5,535 nt of DNA, taken from assembly GCA_023394255.1 (NCBI GenBank), contig JAEXAZ010000232.1, positions 1 through 5,535 on the forward strand, read 5' to 3'. Shown piece by piece: positions 1 to 5,200 of the stretch (positions are counted from its first letter, which is position 1; every line of letters begins with the position of its first letter). A model generated the notes under the pieces. It had not been told where the DNA came from and did not search any database. It was given only the letters and a program-made list of their open reading frames with translations. The position numbers and the translations under genes were made by a program. The DNA comes from Bacillota bacterium. Its GTDB lineage: Bacteria > Bacillota > Clostridia > Oscillospirales > Ruminococcaceae.

Positions 1-2
1 GG

Positions 3-344
3 ACACTGGAGCAGCTTGTTCTGGCGGCCGGAGTCGATCGTAAACTGGCTTCGGTTCGTCCGATCGACGTTTCGGTTCTCGACATCGGGAGCAGTCCCGA
101 CATCGTCAGGCAGCGGGCGCGAAAGGCGGCAATGGCCGCCCGGGACGAGGACCGGGCCGACTGTATCGTGCTGGGCTGCATGTCCATGGCTTTTGCCGGC
201 ATCGACCACGAACTTTCTGCGGAACTCGGCATTCCGGTGGTAAACCCTGCATTGTCCGCACTCAAAACGCTGGAAGAACTGGTTTCCATGGGCCTTTCCC
301 ACAGCAAACGGGCGTATCAGACGCCCCCAAAGCTGCGTAAATAA
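3..344 (+). CDS. Asp/Glu/hydantoin racemase family protein, C-terminal part (5' end outside window)
   Basis: The frame is open from the window edge to TAA at 342-344 and gives 113 residues, about half of the usual 210-250 of this family. The stretch DCIVLGCMSMAF (residues 53-64 of the fragment) carries a Cys (codon 177-179) at the place of the second catalytic Cys of the cofactor-independent two-cysteine racemases. It is followed by GIDHEL, GIPVVNPALSALKTLEEL and a C-terminal GLSHSKRAY, an arrangement typical of hydantoin and related Asp/Glu racemases. Such cytosolic enzymes epimerise the alpha carbon of hydantoins or amino acids. The first catalytic Cys would lie upstream and cannot be checked. 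The next gene begins 33 bases on, with no terminator between, so it is probably co-transcribed. Hydantoin racemase fits the carbamoylase-like gene at the far end, but aspartate/glutamate racemase, maleate isomerase-like or decarboxylase-like activity in the same superfamily cannot be excluded. Confidence 0.85.
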   Translation, partial: TLEQLVLAAGVDRKLASVRPIDVSVLDIGSSPDIVRQRARKAAMAARDEDRADCIVLGCMSMAFAGIDHELSAELGIPVVNPALSALKTLEELVSMGLSHSKRAYQTPPKLRK

Positions 345-364
345 AGCCTAATCCAAATATGAGC

Positions 365-370
365 AGGAGG
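365..370 (+). promoter_or_regulatory. Ribosome binding site of the M19 gene
   Basis: AGGAGG is a full match to the anti-Shine-Dalgarno core and sits 7 bases before ATG 378. It fixes the start of the dipeptidase-like gene and suggests strong translation. Confidence 0.85.
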
Positions 371-377
371 TTTTCAG

Positions 378-1598
378 ATGGCACTAAAAAAAGGGTACAA
401 AGGGTACAAATCTTACGATTATCTTGTCCCGGGAGACGATTACAAGGTGTTCGAACTGGCCGAGGAGCGCAACGAATTCGAGCCGTACCTGATCCCGCTT
501 ACGGCGGAGCAGGAGACGTTTATGAACGCGGTCCTTGAAAAGCATCCCGTCATTTCCCTTCACGAGCATCCGTTCTGTTTCCCGAAAAAGATTGAGGAGA
601 CGTTCGACTATGCGAGGGAAGGCCGCAGCTTCACCGCATTCCGCGCGCTTGCCGAGTCGAATCTGGATTGCGTGTTTGACAATCTGCTGGACGGATGCTG
701 TCTCATCACCTCCAAACACGGTTGGAAATGGAACGATGTCATTTACGATCTGGGCCTGCGCCTCGCGGACATTGCGCACCAGGATTTCCTGATCCGGTGC
801 GAAAAGGTGGAAGACATCTATCGCGCGAAAGCGGAGGGGAAAGTTGCCTGGGTACCCGTCATCGAGGGCTGTGCGATGCTGGAGAATGAGCCGGACCGCA
901 TCGACATGCTCTACGGGTTCGGAGTGCGCCTGCTGGGCATTACCTACAGCGAATCCAACAGCTTGGGCAGCGGGCTGCGGGAAGAGAACGACGGCGGCCT
1001 CACCCTGCTCGGCCGTCAGATGGTCGAGCGCATGAACAAGGTCGGCATGGCGATCGACTGCGCCCACGTCGGCGACAAAACGACGATGGACGTAATCGAA
1101 GCGAGCAGCAAACCGATCATGCTGTCGCATACCGGCGCGCGTGCGCTTTGGAACAGCAAGCGCCTGAAAGCGGACGACGTACTCAAGGCCTGCGCCGCGA
1201 AAGGCGGGATCATCGGCATCGAGGCGGCGCCGCATACGACCATTACGGAAAAGCACGTTACGCACGATATGGAAGCCTTTATGGAACATTTTGAATATGT
1301 GAAGGACTTGGTTGGGATCGACTATGTTTCGTTTGGACCAGACACGCTGTATGGCAACCATGTGGGACTGCACCATGCGTTCGCGGCGAATCTTTCCATC
1401 AAACAGGCGTTTGTCAAACAGACGGGAAACGGCACGGCACCCCAGTTTCCCGAAGTTCCGTTTGTCAAAGGAATGGAAAATCCCACAGAAGCGTCTTCCA
1501 ATATTGTCAGATGGCTGGTGAAACACAACTATTCGGAACAGGACATTGCCAAGGTTCTGGGGGGAAACGCCATCAGAGTTCTAAAGGAAATTTGGTAA
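378..1598 (+). CDS. Membrane dipeptidase-like metallohydrolase (peptidase family M19)
   Basis: This is a 406-residue member of the M19 (renal dipeptidase) family, TIM-barrel zinc enzymes that cut dipeptides and related amides. Family landmarks in order are: LHEHP (62-64) at the first metal site; VIEG with Glu163, the bridging metal ligand; the block YGFGVRLLGITYSESNSLG (179-197) and DGGLTLLGRQMVERMN (205-220); AIDCAHVGDKT with His230; IMLSHTGARAL with His251; FGPDTLYG with Asp322 at the catalytic Asp position; and a C-terminal YSEQDIAKVLGGNAIRVLKE helix. The first motif reads H-E-H where characterised M19 enzymes have H-x-D. About 55 residues precede the barrel, starting with a Lys/Tyr-rich stretch. 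No signal peptide is visible, so a cytosolic enzyme is likely. The start is ATG 378, with AGGAGG at 365-370 and 7-base spacing. Substrate is unknown; the neighbours point to a peptide-like or N-acyl amino acid compound. Confidence 0.92.
   Translation: MALKKGYKGYKSYDYLVPGDDYKVFELAEERNEFEPYLIPLTAEQETFMNAVLEKHPVISLHEHPFCFPKKIEETFDYAREGRSFTAFRALAESNLDCVFDNLLDGCCLITSKHGWKWNDVIYDLGLRLADIAHQDFLIRCEKVEDIYRAKAEGKVAWVPVIEGCAMLENEPDRIDMLYGFGVRLLGITYSESNSLGSGLREENDGGLTLLGRQMVERMNKVGMAIDCAHVGDKTTMDVIEASSKPIMLSHTGARALWNSKRLKADDVLKACAAKGGIIGIEAAPHTTITEKHVTHDMEAFMEHFEYVKDLVGIDYVSFGPDTLYGNHVGLHHAFAANLSIKQAFVKQTGNGTAPQFPEVPFVKGMENPTEASSNIVRWLVKHNYSEQDIAKVLGGNAIRVLKEIW
393..410 (+). repeat. Perfect 9-bp tandem duplication in the M19 gene
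   Basis: The unit gggtacaaa occurs twice in direct succession (393-401 and 402-410). It encodes GYK-GYK near the N-terminus. Being a multiple of three, gain or loss of a unit would keep the frame. Confidence 0.9.
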
Positions 1599-1617
1599 AG
1601 AAAGGAGCAATGATTTT

Positions 1618-1812
1618 ATGAAAGGGCCCAAACTTCCCGTTACGCAGATCGTTTTGATGCTGGTTTATTTGATTGGGGGCAGCGTCCTCATCTCCATCCC
1701 CAATCTGCCTAAAATAGCCGGCGGAATTGACATCAGCGTATGGACGATCGGATATGTAGGCTATGCCTATATTATCGTGGCCTCGCTTTACTACGCGATC
1801 CGCGGGAAATAA
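1618..1812 (+). CDS. Small two-helix membrane protein, probable accessory subunit of the SSS symporter
   Basis: A 64-residue protein with two predicted membrane helices (about residues 8-27 and 40-61). They are joined by a short Pro/Gly-containing loop (PNLPKIAGGID) and flanked by positive residues at both ends (K2, K5; R62, K64), suggesting both termini face the cytoplasm. AAAGGAG at 1601-1607 lies 10 bases before ATG 1618. The gene sits 19 bases after the M19 gene and 30 bases before the symporter. Several SSS-family transporters are known to have a tiny membrane partner encoded just upstream (YhdT with PanF, DUF4212 proteins, DUF3311 proteins). Length, topology and the aromatic start of helix 2 (W42, Y46, Y49, Y51) most resemble the DUF3311 type, but that match is by eye only. 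A role in assembly or stability of the transporter is inference. Confidence 0.8.
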   Translation: MKGPKLPVTQIVLMLVYLIGGSVLISIPNLPKIAGGIDISVWTIGYVGYAYIIVASLYYAIRGK

Positions 1813-1828
1813 GATTGTATCTTAACAG

Positions 1829-1834
1829 AAAGGA
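1829..1834 (+). promoter_or_regulatory. Ribosome binding site deciding the symporter start
   Basis: AAAGGA lies 8 bases before ATG 1843, which is ideal. It lies only 2 bases before the in-frame TTG at 1837, which is too close. It therefore supports ATG 1843 and a protein two residues shorter than the longest reading frame. Confidence 0.75.
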
Positions 1835-1842
1835 TTTTGTTT

Positions 1843-3330
1843 ATGGTAGGAACTTATATCGCAGTCATTGTGATCTATTTTCTCGCAATGCTGGGTATCG
1901 GCATTTTGTTCACCAAAAAGGTCTCGTCCGAGCGGGACTATTTCATCGCCAAGGATAAGCTCAGTGCACCGGCCATCGGATTCTCCTTTTCGGCAACACA
2001 GATGAGCGGAAGCACTTATATGGGCACTGTCGGTTCCGTACGCGGTCTTGGATACGCGTTTATCCCGGCGGCGCTCTCCTCCGCGGCCGCTCCCTGGTTC
2101 TGTTATGTGCTGGTGGGTGACCGGGTGCGCAAGGTTTCCGCCCGCCTGAAGAGCATCACGATGGCGGACATCTTCGAATCGCGCTTCGGCAAGGCGGCCG
2201 GACTTACCGCCACCATCATCATGATCATTGCTTCGATCCCGACGATTGCCGCGCAGCTCAAGGCGGCAGCCAATTCGTTTGAATTCCTGCTCGGGCTCCC
2301 TTATGTTTTGAGTCTCTTCATTTTCGGCGGGATCGTCATTTTATACACCCTGCTCGGCGGTATGTTCGCGGTTGCATGGACCGATCTGATCCAGGGCATC
2401 CTGATGATTTTCGGCTTTGCGATTCTGGTTCCGATCGTGCTCAACAACGCCGGCGGCTTTACCGCCATGCATGAGGCCTACGCCAGATTCAATCCGGCCG
2501 GCATCTCGATTTCGGGCAGCCAGCCGATGATGTGGGTTATTTCAGGCTTCCTGGTTTGGGGCTTTTTCCAAATCGGCGGACAACCGGCCGCGATCACCCG
2601 TTTTCTGACCACGAGCGATGAAAAGAAGATGAAAAGGGCACTGGCCTATTCGATCGTCTTTGAAAGCTTCATCTTCCTTGCCCTTGCGATCATCGCCATC
2701 GGCGCGGGCGCGCTTCTTCCCGATATCCAAAATTCGGACTTGACGCTCCCGACACTGATCCAGACATATCTGCACCCGGTCATCGGCGGCGTGGTCTTGT
2801 CCGCCGCGCTGGGCGCCATGATGTCCACGGTGGATTCCGTTCTGCTAATGGTCAGTTCACTGTTCGTCAACAACATTTATGTCAAGCTGATGAACAAACC
2901 GGACAACACAAAAGAGACCCTGAATGCCGGCCGTATTATCGTTGTGGTAATCGGTGTGCTTGGGCTTTTAGTCGCTATCAAGCCGCCCGACGCGATCCTT
3001 TGGATCATCACTACCGGATTTAGCCTGATGGCCTCCGCGTTCACTTTCCCGCTGTTGCTTGGCCTGTGGTGGCCCAGGGCGACGAAGGCTGCGGGCCTCG
3101 CAGGGATCCTCTCCGGCGCTGTGGCCTGTCTGATCTGGTACATTATCGGTTATGTCCAGTACCATTCCCTGAGTTCCTGGGTCGGAGGAATCTGGCCGGC
3201 GCTGTTCGGTTCCGTGATTTCTCTCGTCGTAACCATCGTCGTCAGCCTGTTTACCGAACCCATCGATCAGGAGACGGCGGAACTGTTCTTTGATGATTCA
3301 GCAGTTGTCGATGATTCGGTAGTTGCCTGA
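1843..3330 (+). CDS. Sodium:solute symporter (SSS / SLC5 family, TC 2.A.21)
   Basis: A 495-residue inner-membrane protein with about 13 hydrophobic segments, the usual size and topology of SSS transporters such as PutP and PanF. Family marks in order are: RDYFIAKDKL (31-40); the broken first core helix SFSATQMSGSTYMG (48-61); the signature GGMFAVAWTDLIQGILMIFG (172-191); GGQPAAITRFLTTSDEKKMKRA (245-266); and GAMMSTVDSVLL (324-335). In that last motif Ser328/Thr329 align with the sodium-site Ser/Thr pair of PutP. FTFPLLLGLWWPRAT (400-414) follows. It should import an organic solute with Na+; SSS substrates include proline, pantothenate, short acids, sugars and ureides, and the sequence alone does not tell which. 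The surrounding hydrolases suggest an amino-acid derivative. After the last helix there is an acidic 25-residue tail ending in a DDSAVV-DDSVVA repeat. The start is ATG 1843, chosen from the Shine-Dalgarno spacing. Confidence 0.93.
   Translation: MVGTYIAVIVIYFLAMLGIGILFTKKVSSERDYFIAKDKLSAPAIGFSFSATQMSGSTYMGTVGSVRGLGYAFIPAALSSAAAPWFCYVLVGDRVRKVSARLKSITMADIFESRFGKAAGLTATIIMIIASIPTIAAQLKAAANSFEFLLGLPYVLSLFIFGGIVILYTLLGGMFAVAWTDLIQGILMIFGFAILVPIVLNNAGGFTAMHEAYARFNPAGISISGSQPMMWVISGFLVWGFFQIGGQPAAITRFLTTSDEKKMKRALAYSIVFESFIFLALAIIAIGAGALLPDIQNSDLTLPTLIQTYLHPVIGGVVLSAALGAMMSTVDSVLLMVSSLFVNNIYVKLMNKPDNTKETLNAGRIIVVVIGVLGLLVAIKPPDAILWIITTGFSLMASAFTFPLLLGLWWPRATKAAGLAGILSGAVACLIWYIIGYVQYHSLSSWVGGIWPALFGSVISLVVTIVVSLFTEPIDQETAELFFDDSAVVDDSVVA
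3292..3327 (+). repeat. Imperfect 18-bp tandem repeat at the 3' end of the symporter gene
   Basis: Two adjacent 18-base units (3292-3309 and 3310-3327) agree at 15 of 18 positions. They encode DDSAVV and DDSVVA, the last 12 residues of the symporter. The duplication extends the acidic cytoplasmic tail and ends exactly at the stop codon. Confidence 0.8.
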
Positions 3331-3338
3331 TCGACGAT

Positions 3339-3392
3339 TTTCAATTGCCGGGATACGGTCCTCACAGGCCATATCCCGACTTCCGTTTGAAA
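3339..3392 (+). other. Intercistronic stem-loop after the symporter gene
   Basis: The core hairpin pairs CGGGATA (3349-3355) with TATCCCG (3372-3378). After a single C/A mismatch, GGTC (3357-3360) pairs with GGCC (3367-3370) around a 6-base loop. An outer stem, TTTCAA (3339-3344) with TTGAAA (3387-3392), could close the structure across an internal loop. No run of T follows, so this is not a standard Rho-independent terminator. It may protect the 3' end of the upstream message or lower read-through into the next gene. The ribosome binding site at 3409-3416 lies outside it. Confidence 0.55.
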
Positions 3393-3408
3393 TTGTTCCC
3401 GTTTCGTG

Positions 3409-3416
3409 AAAGGAAG
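3409..3416 (+). promoter_or_regulatory. Ribosome binding site deciding the start of the 143-residue protein
   Basis: AAAGGAAG lies 9 bases before ATG 3426. The longer frame would start at TTG 3345, which has no Shine-Dalgarno sequence and lies inside the stem-loop, so ATG 3426 is preferred. Confidence 0.7.
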
Positions 3417-3425
3417 TACCGAAAG

Positions 3426-3857
3426 ATGATTCTGAAAACCACGTCGCTCCGTGTGGACAACGAACAGGCGGCAAAGATTGCGGCAACGGAGAACGAAGGC
3501 CTGTTGGGGGTTCTGTTCAACCGTCTTGGGCACGTTCCCAAGACGACGACGGTCCTGGAAACGACGCCGTTTTATTATCCGTACTATGTCGCGGGTGCCA
3601 CACTGACGTTTCGCCGTGTCGCGGGTCTCGGTTCCCGGGATGTGGTTGCGCTCGCCGTAATGGAGGGGGCGTTCGGCTCCGTACAGGAAATGCGCGGAAG
3701 CCCGGAAATGGAAGATTGCAGCGTGCCCCCCGAGCAGGTTGTCGCATGCCGGTACGGGGAAAAGCAGGCACAGACGCGCATCTGTGATTTCCTGAGAAAA
3801 AAGGGGTACACGAAATACAGAAGCATTCCGGACATCCGGCTCAACGAATTTTTCTAA
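3426..3857 (+). CDS. Hypothetical protein of 143 residues, unknown function
   Basis: I do not recognise this protein. It has no signal peptide or membrane segment and looks soluble. An N-terminal helix-prone part (about residues 11-35) is followed by a probable beta-rich middle with PFYYPYY (48-54), an alternating ATLTFRR strand (58-64) and DVVALAVMEGAFGSVQEM (72-89). It ends with a basic segment FLRKKGYTKYRSIPDIRL (122-139). The aromatic 'YYPYY - strand - strand - xGxxGxV' layout recalls small beta modules in which a Tyr/Pro/aromatic strand leads to a hairpin ending in a DG(x)xGEV-like turn, but this is only a resemblance. The start ATG 3426 is backed by AAAGGAAG. It lies 95 bases after the symporter, behind a stem-loop, and probably belongs to the same transcript. 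Codon use matches the neighbours and there is no sign of decay, so it is probably a real gene serving this cluster. Confidence 0.7.
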   Translation: MILKTTSLRVDNEQAAKIAATENEGLLGVLFNRLGHVPKTTTVLETTPFYYPYYVAGATLTFRRVAGLGSRDVVALAVMEGAFGSVQEMRGSPEMEDCSVPPEQVVACRYGEKQAQTRICDFLRKKGYTKYRSIPDIRLNEFF

Positions 3858-3867
3858 GTTTATAAAC
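3858..3867. promoter_or_regulatory. Perfect 10-bp palindrome, possible operator
   Basis: GTTTATAAAC reads the same on both strands and starts immediately after the stop codon at 3855-3857, at the head of the only sizeable non-coding gap. It could be a half of a regulator site or chance in AT-rich DNA. Confidence 0.25.
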
Positions 3868-3918
3868 CCCATAACGCCTGTCTATGCCAAAAGGGCAAAA
3901 AAACCTTTTACCGTGTAG

Positions 3919-3947
3919 TTGACGCGGAGCTATGCGAACGGAATTAT
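3919..3947 (+). promoter_or_regulatory. Candidate sigma-70/sigma-A promoter for the amidohydrolase gene
   Basis: TTGACG (3919-3924, 5 of 6 to the -35 consensus) is followed after 17 bases by AATTAT (3942-3947, 4 of 6 to the -10 consensus). Transcription would start near 3954, leaving a leader of about 60 bases. A 5-bp hairpin is possible in that leader (GCTTT 3975-3979 with AAAGC 3984-3988). The AT-rich gap around it supports a promoter region, but the -10 match is weak, and overlapping TTATAT or TATATG would need longer spacing. Confidence 0.4.
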
Positions 3948-4019
3948 ATGCTGGATATTAAATTTAAAACGCTGGCTTTTGTCAAAGCGACAAACAACGA
4001 AAAAGAGGGCAAAAAATGA
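3948..4019 (+). other. 23-codon reading frame overlapping the amidohydrolase start, LysR-like first residues
   Basis: ATG 3948 opens a 23-residue frame beginning MLDIKFKTLAFV and ending at TGA 4017-4019, so its stop overlaps the ATG of the next gene as ATGA. The first 12 residues resemble the start of LysR-type transcriptional regulators, then the likeness stops after the NN at residues 16-17. No good ribosome binding site precedes it (GGAG 3926-3929 is 18 bases away). From the candidate promoter the transcript would begin just after its ATG. It may be a decayed gene fragment, a leader peptide, or chance. Confidence 0.25.
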
Positions 4020-5200
4020 GTAAGTATCTTGTAAAAACCAAAGGTATGATTGACGGCACCGGCGCGGATCTCCTGCCGGGCGGCCAGATGGTGGTCGAAG
4101 ACGGAAAGATAACGGCGGCGGGTGCCGCCGTTGATTCCCGCGGTGTCGACCAGGTGGTGGACCTGAGCGAATATTACGTTCTTCCCGGCCTGATTGACGG
4201 CCATACGCACCTGTCTATCGTTCCGGCACAGGGGCAGCAGCTTGTTCAGCTCGGCCTGCCTGCCGGCCGCAATATCCTGCGGTCACTGCCGAATATCAGG
4301 CGCCAGCTCGAAAGCGGCGTTACCACGATGCGCATCATGGGCGAAGAGCATTTCATCGATATTGATATCCGAAACGCGATTGAAGAAGGCCTGCTGGTTG
4401 GGCCGCGCCTGCTGGTCAGCGGGATCGGCATCGTCGCGACCAACGGACACGGTGTGGCGATTACCGTCTCCGACACCGAATACGAGGTGCGCAAAAACAT
4501 CCGGAAGAATTTTGCGAAGGGCGCCGATTTTGTGAAGATCTTCATGACGGGCGGAATGAGCAGCACACGGCCGCCGGTTGATTTCTGCGGCTTCTCGCGC
4601 GGCGAAATTGACGCCGCCGTGGATGAGGCGTCCCGTATGCGCACTTATGTTGCAGCGCATGCCCACGGCGGGGCGGGCGTGGACCTGTGCATCGACGGGG
4701 GAGTCCGGACTATCGAACACGGCGCACTGCTCACACGGCAGCAGATAGAGCGGATGATTGAAAAAGATATGTGGGTTGTCGGGACATTTTCCATCCTGTA
4801 TCACCCGACCGGTATCGAACAGACCGATTTCTCCAATCCTGTAATCAAAAGCAAGGTGCTGCGTAACCGGGAAGTGGTGGCCGGCACATTTCATGAAGTT
4901 CTTGACTCTGGTCTTCATTGTGCGCTGGGCACCGACAGTATGCACGGCCTGATGTCTTTTGAGATGGAATGCCTGGCCCGTTTCGGCGCCAGCAATATGC
5001 AGGCGATCGTTGCCGCGACGAAGCGCGGCGCCGAGCTGTGCATGATGCAGGACCAGATTGGTACCCTGGAGGCCGGAAAATGTGCCGACTTCATCGCCCT
5101 GAAGGATAACCCGCTGGACGACATCGGGGCTATGGGCAGCGTGGAGCTGGTATATAAAGACGGAAAGAAACTAGTGGACAAGAGGGTTTTAAATTCATGA
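4016..5200 (+). CDS. Metal-dependent amidohydrolase (COG1228 type; imidazolonepropionase/Xaa-dipeptidase-like)
   Basis: A 394-residue cytosolic enzyme of the amidohydrolase superfamily. An N-terminal beta-sandwich strand set (residues 1-57, GTGADLLPGGQMVVEDGKI) leads to LPGLIDGHTHL with the metal pair His63/His65. Lys174 in GADFVKIFMTGG is the expected carboxylated bridging lysine, His215 in AAHAHGG and His235 in TIEHG complete the metal ligands, and Asp307 in ALGTDS is the catalytic acid/base. The sandwich closes with IGTLEAGKCADFIALKDNPL (348-367). This pattern is that of a binuclear COG1228 enzyme, a group containing prolidases, Xaa-Arg/Lys dipeptidases and enzymes opening cyclic amides. 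GAGGG at 4005-4009 lies 6 bases before ATG 4016. The stop overlaps the start of the downstream carbamoylase-like gene, which suggests they act in successive steps. Whether it cuts a dipeptide, N-acyl amino acid or a ring amide cannot be decided from the sequence. Confidence 0.9.
   Translation: MSKYLVKTKGMIDGTGADLLPGGQMVVEDGKITAAGAAVDSRGVDQVVDLSEYYVLPGLIDGHTHLSIVPAQGQQLVQLGLPAGRNILRSLPNIRRQLESGVTTMRIMGEEHFIDIDIRNAIEEGLLVGPRLLVSGIGIVATNGHGVAITVSDTEYEVRKNIRKNFAKGADFVKIFMTGGMSSTRPPVDFCGFSRGEIDAAVDEASRMRTYVAAHAHGGAGVDLCIDGGVRTIEHGALLTRQQIERMIEKDMWVVGTFSILYHPTGIEQTDFSNPVIKSKVLRNREVVAGTFHEVLDSGLHCALGTDSMHGLMSFEMECLARFGASNMQAIVAATKRGAELCMMQDQIGTLEAGKCADFIALKDNPLDDIGAMGSVELVYKDGKKLVDKRVLNS

Noticed and set aside
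16..243. A 75-codon + strand frame over the racemase fragment
   Set aside because: The frame starting at position 3 encodes the racemase motifs (LGCMSMAF, GIPVVNP); the other frame is out of phase and featureless.
384..1526. A 380-codon open frame on the - strand across the M19 gene
   Set aside because: It lies wholly antisense to a gene with clear family motifs, its translation is Arg/His/Val-rich without a recognisable domain, and it has no convincing start signal. It is a by-product of GC-leaning codon use.
1837..1842. TTG at 1837 as start of the symporter
   Set aside because: The Shine-Dalgarno sequence ends only 2 bases before it, whereas ATG 1843 has 8-base spacing.
3345..3425. TTG at 3345 as start of the unknown protein, adding 27 residues
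   Set aside because: No ribosome binding site precedes it, the added segment is Arg/Pro-rich and falls in the stem-loop, and ATG 3426 has a proper Shine-Dalgarno sequence.
3267..3872. A 201-codon open frame on the - strand over the symporter end and the unknown protein
   Set aside because: It spans two sense genes and the stem-loop, has an Arg/Cys-rich composition and no recognisable motif. The sense frame has a better ribosome binding site.
3886..3912. Rho-independent terminator after the unknown gene
   Set aside because: The only possible stems (AAAAGG/CCTTTT or GCC/GGC) are short or A/T-rich and no T-run follows, so termination here is not supported.
4283..4945. A 220-codon open frame on the - strand within the amidohydrolase
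   Set aside because: It is the mirror of a well-supported coding region; the sense strand carries all catalytic motifs and the antisense product shows none.
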